A stretch of 16,437 nt of DNA, taken from Planctomycetota bacterium (GTDB lineage: Bacteria; Planctomycetota; MHYJ01; JACPRB01). The notes beneath the pieces were generated by a model. That model did not search any database. It had not been told where the DNA came from and saw nothing but the letters and a program-made list of their open reading frames with translations. Shown here piece by piece: positions 1 to 7,077 of the stretch (positions are counted from its first letter, which is position 1; each line of letters opens with the position of its first letter). The stretch covers positions 1 through 16,437 of the forward strand of contig JAHFOZ010000053.1 of the NCBI GenBank assembly GCA_023261405.1, in the 5' to 3' direction. A program made the position numbers and the translations under genes.

Positions 1-1611
1 CATCTGAAGGTCTATGAGGCAAAACTCGATCGCATCTTGTTCGAACAGGACATCGTGGCTCCGGAGGAACAGCCGATCACCGTGACTTTCCGCGCGCATT
101 TGCCGAAGGGACGCCCGACCATCGAAGTTTATAACGACGTGCCGGGACCTTCAAATACCCCGCCCTCCAACCGTCACGGCAACGTTCCATTCATCAGCAC
201 GAAAATGGGTCGCATTCCGTGGCAGATGAAACTGACGGACGAACAGGGAAAGCCGCGGTACCCCTTTCTGATCCTGGATTCGATCGCGTGGCGGGGACCT
301 ATTGTGACCGACGATGAAAGGAAGCTGCGCGATGACTACATGCCGCGCGATGACGGCAACCTGGAGCAGGTGCGGGATGGCCTCGCACAGTTGGCGCGGC
401 GGGCGTTTCGCCGGCCTGTCAGCGCCGAAGAGGTGGATGGCTTTGTCGGCATCGTCAGGAAGGAACTCGCGGCGAAGGAGAAGTTTCGCGATGCCGTGAA
501 GGTCGGGATGCTGGCGATTCTTTGCTCGAAGAGTTTTGTCTTTATCGCTGAGGGCGACGAAAACGCGAATCGCGTCGCACTCAATGATGGGGAGATCGCG
601 TCGCGTTTGTCCTATTTCCTGTGGGACACCATGCCCGACGCGGAACTGGTCGCGCTCGCCGAACAAGGGAAGCTGCGCAACAAGGCGGAGCTGTCGAGGC
701 AAGTGGTGCGGCTGCTGGCCGATGCGCGTTCGTCGCGATTCACGGATTCGTTTGCCACGCAATGGCTGCGTTTGCGCAAAGTCGGCATGTTCCAGCCGGA
801 CAAGAAGCTGTATCCCGCCTATGACAAGGCGCTCGAGAACTGTATGATTGCAGAGACGAGATTGTTCTTCCGCGAGGTGTTGAACAGCGGCCTGACACTG
901 CGCGAATTCCTTCACTCGGACTGGAGCGTGATGAATCCGATGCTCGCACACTTCTACGGGCTTTCGGATGTGACGCTCTCGGGCGATGAGTTTCAACGGG
1001 TGTCGTTGCCCGCGGGGAGTCATCGCGGGGGCCTGCTCACTCAGGCCTCCATTTTGTCGCTGACGTCGGACGGAGTGAGGCATCGGCCGGTGCATCGCGG
1101 CGTCTGGGTCAACGAAGCGATCTTCGGCCGGACGCCGCCTCCGCCTCCGGCGAATGTTGACCCGCTCCCGACGACGGGGGTCGATTCGCAGAAGGCAACG
1201 TTGCGCATGAAACTCGAAGCCCACATCAGGAATCCCAGCTGCGCCGCCTGCCACGCGAAGATTGATCCGATGGGGCTCGCGTTTGAAAACTACGACGCCA
1301 TTGGCCGCTGGCGCACCGAGGAAGTGACCGATGGCAAAGGCACGAATCCGACGGTCGATTCCTCCGGCAAGCTCCCGGACGGCCGCGGCTATCAGAACGC
1401 GGACGAATTCAAGAAGCTGCTGCTCAGCGATCTCGACGCGTTCACGCTCACCTTCACGGAGAAGCTTGCGACCTATGGCCTGCGCCGCACGACCTCTTTC
1501 GGTGACCGTGATGATTTGAAGGCCATCGCCGCCGCGGCAAAGGCCAAGGACTATCGCCTGAAGGACATCATCGAATCGTTCGTTTGCTCGGACCTGTTTC
1601 AGAAACGCTGA
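1..1611 (+). CDS. DUF1592/DUF1588/DUF1585-family haem protein, 3' part
   Basis: The reading frame is open from the first base, so the gene starts left of the window; 536 residues are visible. The N-terminal part resembles the beta-rich region preceding the conserved C-terminal block in Planctomycetes/Verrucomicrobia 'PSD' proteins. Then come, in family order, a DUF1595-like helical segment (about 120-185, LARRAFRRPVS), DUF1592 (about 195-325, SRLSYFLWDTMPD), DUF1588 (about 340-440, RHRPVHRGVWV then a proline run) and DUF1585 (about 450-535). A CAACH motif at visible residues 414-418 is a c-type haem attachment site inside the DUF1588 segment. The family is exported and its biochemical role is unsettled; a redox role is inferred from the haem motif. 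The DUF1552 gene begins 18 bases after the stop, the usual partnership. Family assignment is confident; function is not. Confidence 0.9.
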   Translation, partial: HLKVYEAKLDRILFEQDIVAPEEQPITVTFRAHLPKGRPTIEVYNDVPGPSNTPPSNRHGNVPFISTKMGRIPWQMKLTDEQGKPRYPFLILDSIAWRGPIVTDDERKLRDDYMPRDDGNLEQVRDGLAQLARRAFRRPVSAEEVDGFVGIVRKELAAKEKFRDAVKVGMLAILCSKSFVFIAEGDENANRVALNDGEIASRLSYFLWDTMPDAELVALAEQGKLRNKAELSRQVVRLLADARSSRFTDSFATQWLRLRKVGMFQPDKKLYPAYDKALENCMIAETRLFFREVLNSGLTLREFLHSDWSVMNPMLAHFYGLSDVTLSGDEFQRVSLPAGSHRGGLLTQASILSLTSDGVRHRPVHRGVWVNEAIFGRTPPPPPANVDPLPTTGVDSQKATLRMKLEAHIRNPSCAACHAKIDPMGLAFENYDAIGRWRTEEVTDGKGTNPTVDSSGKLPDGRGYQNADEFKKLLLSDLDAFTLTFTEKLATYGLRRTTSFGDRDDLKAIAAAAKAKDYRLKDIIESFVCSDLFQKR

Positions 1612-1629
1612 CCGGAGCATCTAAACATC

Positions 1630-2991
1630 ATGAGCAACCTCAATCGCAACAACGGGCAGATGAGCCGCCGCCAAATGCTCCGGGGGATCGGCGCCACCAT
1701 CGCGCTGCCGGCGCTGAACTGCATGGCTGGGGTTTCAGGGCCGTCGAAGCCGAAGCGAAGCGTGTTTCTGTACATCCCGAATGGCGTGAACACGCTGACC
1801 TGGCAAATCGAGAAAGCCGGTCCGGACTACCAGTTCACGAAACCGCTTCAGGCTCTCGAAAGGCATCGCGCCGACATCACGCCCCTCAGCGGGCTGCATC
1901 ATCCCCTGGTGCTCGGCAAACATCACAACTGCGAGAAAGTCTGGCTCACGGGCGCGAACGTTCCCGGCGATGGCGGGGCCTTCCGCAATACCGTTTCCGC
2001 TGATCAGCTCATCGCGGAGACGATCGGTGCGGCGACGCGCTTTCCATCGCTCGAATTGGCCATCGAGGGCCAGTCGCTGGCGTGGTCAAAGGACGGAATC
2101 CAGATTCCCGCAGAGCGAAACACCCAGCAGATTTTCAACATGCTCTTCGGTGTTGAAAAGGACGGCAAGGAGACCATCCGCCGCCGCCTGAGCCGGCGCG
2201 GAAGCATTCTCGATCTTGTGGCCGATGATGCGAAGCGCGTGAAGGGCAGGCTCGGGAGCGAGGATCGAAGCAAGCTCGACGAATATCTGACGGCCGTGCG
2301 TCAGGTAGAGGAGCGCACGCGTCGCGCCGACGAATGGCTGAACGTGCCGAAGCCCGTCGTGCCGGCCACGGACGCCGCGCGCCTTCAGCGAAAGCTCAGC
2401 ATGGCCGAAGCCGGCGCGTACTACCGCCTTTTCTATGATCTCATGGTCATGGCTCTGCGCACCGACAGCACTCGCGTGATCACCTGCGGCATCGGTGGTG
2501 AAGGCAACGCCAGCGGCATTCCCGACATCGGCATTTTGCAATCGCGCCACGGCCTCTCGCATCACAACGGCGACCCGGAGCAACTCCGCCGCCTCACGCA
2601 GACCGATACTTTCCTGATCGACCAGCTCAGCTACTTCCTCGATCAGCTCAAAGAACACAAGGAGGAAGACAATACGCTGCTCGACACGACGCAGGTCCTC
2701 TGGGGCAGCGGCATGGCGTATGGTCACAGTCACGGCAACGCTAATTTGCCCACGATCCTTGCCGGCGGAAAAGCACTGGGCTACAAGCACGGCACGCACG
2801 TGGATTTCAATTTGCCCAAGATCGGTAAATACGATGTCTCAAACGCCACCGAGCACTACAAGATTTGTTCCCGGCCCATCGACAGCGACGCCCGCGTCAG
2901 CAACCTGCTGCTCACGATGCTGCAACGCGTCGATGTGAAAGCCGACAAGTTCCAGGACAGCGTGAAACCGATCTCGCAGATTGTCGCTTGA
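1630..2991 (+). CDS. DUF1552 domain-containing Tat-exported protein
   Basis: This 453-residue protein starts with a twin-arginine signal: SRRQMLRG at residues 12-19, then a hydrophobic stretch rich in Ala, Ile and Leu, so it is probably exported folded. The body matches DUF1552: an early YIPNGV motif, LSGLHHP, HGLSHHNGDPEQLRRL in the middle, and a C-terminal GSGMAYGHSHGNANLP followed by a conserved tail (SNLLLTMLQR...VDVKADKF). The His- and Asp-rich motifs are reminiscent of the alkaline-phosphatase-like DUF1501 proteins paired with haem proteins in the same phyla, but I see no proof of hydrolase activity. It lies 18 bases downstream of the DUF1592 gene and 26 bases upstream of the next, so it is almost certainly in the same transcript. 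The ATG at 1630 is chosen because it keeps the full Tat signal. Function unknown; family call strong. Confidence 0.92.
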   Translation: MSNLNRNNGQMSRRQMLRGIGATIALPALNCMAGVSGPSKPKRSVFLYIPNGVNTLTWQIEKAGPDYQFTKPLQALERHRADITPLSGLHHPLVLGKHHNCEKVWLTGANVPGDGGAFRNTVSADQLIAETIGAATRFPSLELAIEGQSLAWSKDGIQIPAERNTQQIFNMLFGVEKDGKETIRRRLSRRGSILDLVADDAKRVKGRLGSEDRSKLDEYLTAVRQVEERTRRADEWLNVPKPVVPATDAARLQRKLSMAEAGAYYRLFYDLMVMALRTDSTRVITCGIGGEGNASGIPDIGILQSRHGLSHHNGDPEQLRRLTQTDTFLIDQLSYFLDQLKEHKEEDNTLLDTTQVLWGSGMAYGHSHGNANLPTILAGGKALGYKHGTHVDFNLPKIGKYDVSNATEHYKICSRPIDSDARVSNLLLTMLQRVDVKADKFQDSVKPISQIVA

Positions 2992-3017
2992 ATCAGACAT
3001 TCATCAAAGGAATGCCC

Positions 3018-4250
3018 ATGCGTTTCATGGTTGGGGTGTGCCTCACTATTTCTCTTCTCCAGGCCCAGGACAAACCCAGGTTCCGCACCGACGCCGATGG
3101 CCCGGTGAAAGGAGACGAGAAGCGCAGGAACCCCAGGGACAAGCAGCCTTCCGACAAACCGGACTGGTTCCAGCTTGTCGAAGGCGAGTTCCCGCCGGAA
3201 GGCTCGGCACATGCGGTCGCGGGTGAGCTCATCGGCGTGGATCACCTGGAACGCCGCTTCCAGATTCGCGTCGATCGCAGCGATAGCCAGGATCGTGCAT
3301 TATGGGATCTGCCGCTCCTGGCGACGATGTTGCCGTACGGCGCCATTGGGTATCAGGGCGCCCCCGCCGCGCTGCAGGACATCCCGCTCGGCACGCACTT
3401 GCACGGCTCCTTCTATCGCGCTCCTCCCGACGAGAAGATGCCTCAGTTGGACACGGCGCATAACCGCAGGACGCCGGAGTGGGACTTCCGCCGCTGCATC
3501 CGCATCGAAGACGATTTTTCCTTCCACGCTCGCCAGAAGCAGCTTTGGAAGATCGACTCCGTGAATCTCGAAACGAAGAAGCTCACAGCCACGCTGCAAG
3601 ACAACGGCAAGCAGGTCGGCCAGGCGAGAATCTTCGACCTCCTCACCAGTACGCGCGTGATGAGGGGCAATGGCTTCGATGAGTGTAAATCCCTGCAGCC
3701 AGGGCAGACCGTGCTTTTCAATCTCACCTGGGCCACGCTCTATGGCCCCGGTCGCATCACCGACGTGTGGATTGACGAATCCGCCCGCGCCCGAGTGACT
3801 GAGAATCAGCTCGAACGCCATCGTAACCACATCCGCGAGCGTGGGCTGCCCGGTTGGGTCACCGCTGTGGACGACGCGAAGCAGATTGTCACCATCACCT
3901 TCTTTGGAGGAGTCGATTCCAGGCTGTTTGATGAACTGAAGGGCATCAACGAAGAGCCGCAGGGCTGGCCGTTCTCCGGCGCGGAGGATGACCCGAAAGC
4001 CCCCAAAGGCGGCATCGCCGTGGCCCGGGAAAGCCTCATGACGTATGATCCGCTCAACGACCGGAAAGGCGGTAACATTCTCCACATCGGGACGGTGCCC
4101 CTCGAACCCGGAAGCAGCGGCGTGCAGATCAAGGTGAAGTGCAGCATGATGCTCGAAGGCTATCGCCCCAAGCGCATTGTCCGCTTCTTCCCCGCGAAGT
4201 GGAAAGTGGATGCCTTGCCGAAAGAAGAAGAGTTCACCGGACGCGAGTGA
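3018..4250 (+). CDS. Exported protein of unknown function with beta-rich repeats
   Basis: I do not recognise the family. The ATG at 3018 is preferred over the one at 3012 because AAAGGA ends seven bases upstream of it. It gives 410 residues with a Sec-type signal (MRFMVGVCLTISLLQA, cleavage probably near residue 16). After a charged linker (17-50) there are three beta-rich blocks at about 66-122, 167-242 and 276-400. Each opens with a similar strand-turn-strand pattern: GELIGVDHLERRFQIRV, KIDSVNLETKKLTATL and PGWVTAVDDAKQIVTITFF. The first two also contain a Gly-Thr/Gln-His/Thr strand (PLGTHLHGSF, QPGQTVLFNL), as in small OB-like barrels. No catalytic motif or transmembrane segment beyond the signal is visible. 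It sits between the DUF1552 and leucine-rich-repeat genes in a tight operon, so it probably acts outside the cytoplasm with the haem protein. The fold assignment is inference. Confidence 0.85.
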   Translation: MRFMVGVCLTISLLQAQDKPRFRTDADGPVKGDEKRRNPRDKQPSDKPDWFQLVEGEFPPEGSAHAVAGELIGVDHLERRFQIRVDRSDSQDRALWDLPLLATMLPYGAIGYQGAPAALQDIPLGTHLHGSFYRAPPDEKMPQLDTAHNRRTPEWDFRRCIRIEDDFSFHARQKQLWKIDSVNLETKKLTATLQDNGKQVGQARIFDLLTSTRVMRGNGFDECKSLQPGQTVLFNLTWATLYGPGRITDVWIDESARARVTENQLERHRNHIRERGLPGWVTAVDDAKQIVTITFFGGVDSRLFDELKGINEEPQGWPFSGAEDDPKAPKGGIAVARESLMTYDPLNDRKGGNILHIGTVPLEPGSSGVQIKVKCSMMLEGYRPKRIVRFFPAKWKVDALPKEEEFTGRE

Positions 4251-4286
4251 TGTAAACCCTGGCTAACACAAGAGGTACCTTTTGAA

Positions 4287-5288
4287 ATGATGAGAGCAAT
4301 GATTCTGGCCATCCTTGTCCCGCTGTTCGCCGCGAGCGCCGCCCTCGCACGGGACCCCCACGTCGAAGCCGTCACCCGGATCGTCGAAGGCGCGAAAGGA
4401 AAAGTCGAAAAGACTGCGGACGGCCAGAGCTTGAAACTTGTCGATCTCGCCGTTCCCGGAGCGGGGCCGCACGATCACCGGACGGAAGACCCGTATGACG
4501 CGGCGTTCTTCGAGCACCTCGGCCACATCACGACGCTCGAATCGCTGAACATCATCTCCACGAAGTTCAACGACGACTGGATGCCCCACATCGCTAGGCT
4601 GACGAACCTCAAGATCCTGCGCTTCATTAACAACGGCAAGCTTACCGACGCGGGCATGGAGCAACTCGCCGGCCTCAGGAATCTCGAGAGCTTCTCATTC
4701 GTCGGCACCGCCATCACGGGCAACGCCTATGCGAAATTCGACGGCTTCACAAAGCTCACCCGAGTCAGCCATCGTGGCAGCAGCATCAACGACGAGGGTT
4801 TGAAGCAGCTCTGTGAGCACCTGCCCACTCTCGAAAACATCAGCCTCGCCCACGCCAGGTTCACCGACGCAGGCGCGCCGAACCTCGCGAAGCTCACGAA
4901 GCTCAAAGGCCTCGAACTCGGCGCGTCCAAAGCCACGCCGCAAGCACTGGCAAGCATCACGAAGCTCCCGCTCGAATACCTGCAGCTCGGCGAGGGCTTT
5001 GAAACGCCGGAATGCATCCCGCTGATCAAAGGCATCACGACGCTAAAACGCCTGACGCTGACAAACGCCGCGAAGTTCACCGATGCCGAACTGACGACCG
5101 TTGCAGGCCTCACTCAGCTTGAGCATCTCGAACTCAAGGCCCCGTTCCCTGACGAGCGCCTTCCATTGCTCAAAGACTTTGCCTTCCTCAAGTCGATGCG
5201 CCTCGTCCCTGAAAAGGATCCCTTCACGACCGAGACGCAGGCGAAAATCAAAGCGCTGCTGCCGAAGACGGAGATTCAATTCAAGTAA
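4287..5288 (+). CDS. Exported leucine-rich-repeat protein
   Basis: The product is 333 residues. It begins with a Sec signal peptide (residues 1-22, ending AASAALA before RDP). From about residue 75 to 310 it is made of roughly nine leucine-rich repeats of about 24 residues, of the ribonuclease-inhibitor-like type abundant in Planctomycetes and Verrucomicrobia: LTNLKILRFINNGKLTDAGM, LRNLESFSFVGTAIT, LTKLKGLELGAS and LTQLEHLELKA are examples. Such repeats form a curved binding surface; no enzymatic domain is present, so a binding role outside the cytoplasm is likely. The gene follows the previous stop by 36 bases; AGAGG at 4271-4275 is a plausible, slightly distant ribosome-binding site, and ATG at 4287, 4290 or 4299 could be used. 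It is the last gene of the lower-GC left block. Confidence 0.9.
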   Translation: MMRAMILAILVPLFAASAALARDPHVEAVTRIVEGAKGKVEKTADGQSLKLVDLAVPGAGPHDHRTEDPYDAAFFEHLGHITTLESLNIISTKFNDDWMPHIARLTNLKILRFINNGKLTDAGMEQLAGLRNLESFSFVGTAITGNAYAKFDGFTKLTRVSHRGSSINDEGLKQLCEHLPTLENISLAHARFTDAGAPNLAKLTKLKGLELGASKATPQALASITKLPLEYLQLGEGFETPECIPLIKGITTLKRLTLTNAAKFTDAELTTVAGLTQLEHLELKAPFPDERLPLLKDFAFLKSMRLVPEKDPFTTETQAKIKALLPKTEIQFK

Positions 5289-5306
5289 GCACCCGGCATC
5301 GCCTGG

Positions 5307-5332
5307 CCCGCCGGCGGGGTAGCCGCGCGGCT
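5307..5332. terminator. Tandem GC palindromes after the left operon
   Basis: CCCGCCGGCGGG (5307-5318) and AGCCGCGCGGCT (5321-5332) are both perfect 12-base palindromes, two bases apart and 18 bases after the stop of the leucine-rich-repeat gene. Placed here they could stop transcription, but there is no following T-run and the loops would be tight. A role as a protein-binding site is equally possible. Confidence 0.3.
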
Positions 5333-5487
5333 GGCATGGGGCGGTGGGGTGCGGGTTGGAAGGCTAGCGGGACTTTAGTGTGTCATCCCTGAGGGCCATG
5401 ATTCTACGCAGGCTCTTGGCACTGGCACGAGCTCTCTCTATGACCAAGGAATCTCGACCGGGGTAACCCCACGAGCCAGACCGTGCG

Positions 5488-5508
5488 CTATGACGGACAT
5501 CGTCATAG
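5488..5508 (-). repeat. 8-bp hairpin downstream of tRNA-Lys
   Basis: CTATGACG and CGTCATAG form a perfect 8-bp inverted repeat around a 5-base loop. On the minus strand it begins 12 bases after the CCA of tRNA-Lys, where a terminator or 3' processing signal is expected. No T-run follows on that strand, so intrinsic termination would be non-canonical. Confidence 0.35.
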
Positions 5509-5520
5509 GACTCCGTTTTA

Positions 5521-5595
5521 TGGTGAGGGCGGTGGGGATTGAACCCACGACCCACGGCTTAAAAAACCGTTGCTCTCCCACTGAGCTACGCCCCC
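5521..5595 (-). tRNA. tRNA-Lys (UUU anticodon), CCA encoded
   Basis: Read on the minus strand, the 75 bases fold as a full cloverleaf. The acceptor stem is GGGGGCG with CGCCCTC (one G-U pair). The D arm is GCTC-AGTGGGA-GAGC. The anticodon stem is ACGGT with GCCGT (one wobble pair at its loop end), and the loop TTTTTAA places TTT at positions 34-36. The variable region is GGGTC, and the T arm is GTGGG-TTCAATC-CCCAC. The discriminator is A and CCA is encoded at 5523-5521. A TTT anticodon reads AAA and AAG, hence lysine. The gene is divergent from the DUF3592-like gene. Reading frames that cross it on either strand are not real. Confidence 0.96.
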
Positions 5596-5614
5596 TCACC
5601 GATGGAGCGTCCAC

Positions 5615-5643
5615 AAGGTACACCGGTGCTTCGGGGGAGGCAA
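5615..5643 (-). promoter_or_regulatory. Probable promoter of tRNA-Lys
   Basis: On the minus strand TTGCCT (5643-5638) lies exactly 17 bases before TACCTT (5620-5615). The predicted transcript start is about 12-14 bases upstream of the mature tRNA 5' end at 5595, a normal leader length. The match to the sigma-70 consensus is partial (4/6 and 3/6). Confidence 0.45.
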
Positions 5644-5717
5644 CCGCTTTCGCCGCTTCGGCGAGCCATCCGGCGATCCGGCGCGTACACTCTATTGAAC
5701 TTTCGAGGAAACCCCGG

Positions 5718-6158
5718 ATGCCCGCCAAAGCCATCCTCTACGGCGTCGCGGCCGTGGGGTGCGGGGTCGCCGCCCTCGTGCTGTACTCCATGGAGGGCTC
5801 GCGGATGGCCATCCGGGAGAAGGGCGCGAGCGTCCAGGGCAGCGTCACGAAGTCCTGGATGACGAAGGGCGGCCGGCGGAACAGGACCGAGAAGCACTGG
5901 GTCGACTATACCTACACGGTCAACGGCGCCTCCCTCAAGGGCGAGGAGCGGCGCGTGACCGGCCCGCTCGGCCAGGGCGGACCCCTCCAGGTCTGGTACG
6001 ATCCCCAGAGCCCCGACCGCTGCGTCAGCGACGCCGAGCTCCGCTACGGCCGTGATCTCCAATTGACCTTCATCCTGGGTTTCGTCGGGTTCGTCGCCCT
6101 CATCGCAGCCGCGAGGGCGTTCTTCAAGAGGAAGCCCCCCGCGCCCGCCGCGGCCTGA
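5718..6158 (+). CDS. DUF3592-like membrane protein
   Basis: The ATG at 5718 follows GAGGA (5705-5709) by eight bases and gives 146 residues. The longer open frame upstream crosses the tRNA and is rejected. There is one transmembrane helix near the N-terminus (about 5-24) and one near the C-terminus (about 114-136). Between them lies a beta-rich soluble segment with a WVDYTYTVNG strand, a GEERRVTG turn and VWYDPQSPDRCV. This two-helix layout with a late 'V-x-Y-[DN]-P-x-x-P' motif is characteristic of DUF3592 proteins, whose function is unknown. The stop is followed after two bases by the ThuA gene, so the two are probably co-translated. The C-terminal tail (KRKPPAPAAA) is basic then Pro/Ala-rich and likely cytosolic. 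Confidence 0.85.
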   Translation: MPAKAILYGVAAVGCGVAALVLYSMEGSRMAIREKGASVQGSVTKSWMTKGGRRNRTEKHWVDYTYTVNGASLKGEERRVTGPLGQGGPLQVWYDPQSPDRCVSDAELRYGRDLQLTFILGFVGFVALIAAARAFFKRKPPAPAAA

Positions 6159-6160
6159 CG

Positions 6161-7075
6161 ATGCGCATCGCTGTCGCCGCTCTCATCCTGTCGGTCATGC
6201 CACAGGACCCGATCGTCAAACTTCCCACAGAAGAGGAGATCGCGAAGATCCAGGCCGCGCTCCCGGAGAAGGCGTCCGCGGCGCCCAGGGGGCCGCGCAG
6301 ACTCCTCGTCGTGGGCAGCAATCCGTGGCACGCGCCGGTGCCCTACTGCTCGAAGACGATGGAACTCCTGGGGAAGAAGACGGGCGCCTTCGAGGCCGTC
6401 GTCACCGCCGACGGATCGTTCTTCGAACCCGAGAAGCTGAAGGACTTCGATGCGGTCCTCGTCAACAACTGGCACGGATTCAACCCCTTCCTGCCGGCCA
6501 CGAAGAAGGAGTTCGACGCGCTCTCCGCCGACGAGAAGGCGAAGGTCAAGGAGCGCGAGGCGCGGCTCCGGAAGAGCCTTCTGGATTTCGTCGCCGGCGG
6601 CAAGGGGCTCGTGGGCATCCACGCCGCAACGGTCGGGCTCAACGACTGGAAGGAGTACCACGAGATGATCGGGGGGAAGTACCGCGCGCTCCCGTACCTC
6701 GAGGCGGCCGTGAAGATCGACGACCCGAAGCACCCCGTGAATGCCGCCTTCGAGGGGAAGGGCTTCCGCATCGCCGACGAATTCTACGAGCTGCAGGAGC
6801 CCTACTCGCGCGACAAGGTCCGCGTGCTGATCAGCGTGGACTACGAAAAGATGAAAGACGTCGAGAAGGTCACGAAGTACGGGAAGCCCGTCCGCACGGA
6901 CGGCGACTACGGGCTTTCCTGGGTCAAGACGTACGGCAAGGGCCGCGTCTTCTACTCCGCCCTGGGCCACTTCTCGGAGACCTACTGGAATCCCGCGATG
7001 CTCCGGCACTGGCTCGACGGGATCCAGTTCACCCTCGGCGACCTCGAGGCCGACGCGACTCCCCCGGGAAAATAG
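6161..7075 (+). CDS. Exported ThuA-domain protein
   Basis: The 304-residue product starts with a short hydrophobic leader (MRIAVAALILSVMPQ), probably a Sec signal peptide. From about residue 46 to 294 it matches the ThuA (trehalose utilisation) domain, which has a class I glutamine-amidotransferase-like fold. Visible hallmarks are the first strand RRLLVVGSNPWHAPVP, FDAVLVNNWH at 97-105, GGKGLVGIHAA at 146-156, the GRVFYSALGHFSETYWNP block at 261-278 and the WLDGIQFTLGD tail. ThuA was first linked to disaccharide use in rhizobia. Exported relatives are common in Planctomycetes, often with sugar-processing enzymes; the substrate here cannot be read from sequence. The amidotransferase-type nucleophile Cys is not evident. 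It starts two bases after the DUF3592-like stop and ends two bases before the convergent PHP gene, leaving no room for a terminator. Confidence 0.9.
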   Translation: MRIAVAALILSVMPQDPIVKLPTEEEIAKIQAALPEKASAAPRGPRRLLVVGSNPWHAPVPYCSKTMELLGKKTGAFEAVVTADGSFFEPEKLKDFDAVLVNNWHGFNPFLPATKKEFDALSADEKAKVKEREARLRKSLLDFVAGGKGLVGIHAATVGLNDWKEYHEMIGGKYRALPYLEAAVKIDDPKHPVNAAFEGKGFRIADEFYELQEPYSRDKVRVLISVDYEKMKDVEKVTKYGKPVRTDGDYGLSWVKTYGKGRVFYSALGHFSETYWNPAMLRHWLDGIQFTLGDLEADATPPGK

Positions 7076-7077
7076 GA

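Larger units (their letters stand above)
5289..5520. other. Intergenic stretch at a composition change
   Basis: These 232 bases separate the lower-GC left operon from tRNA-Lys. They hold two adjacent 12-base palindromes (from 5307) and a hairpin at 5488-5508. Only tiny ORFs occur, for example 22 codons from ATG 5398 on plus and 22 codons on minus just after the tRNA; none resembles a known protein. A minus-strand frame ending at a TAG at 5364-5366 reads like a protein tail (ERARASAKSLRRIMAL), but it has no start independent of the tRNA. I see no integrase. Confidence 0.5.

Noticed and set aside
151..1620. A 489-codon minus-strand frame opposite the DUF1592-family gene.
   Set aside because: It is Arg-rich with no domain pattern, while the plus strand shows four ordered family domains and a CxxCH motif.
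2865..3017. Earlier start for the beta-repeat protein inside the DUF1552 gene.
   Set aside because: It would overlap the DUF1552 gene by over 120 bases and bury the signal peptide; AAAGGA is positioned for the ATG at 3018.
5364..5520. Possible integrase remnant on the minus strand next to the tRNA.
   Set aside because: The 45-residue frame shows no catalytic Arg-His-Arg-Tyr pattern and no independent start; it is too short to support a call.
5490..5717. N-terminal extension of the DUF3592-like protein through the tRNA.
   Set aside because: It would translate the antisense of tRNA-Lys. ATG 5718 has a well-spaced GAGGA and leads straight into a membrane helix.
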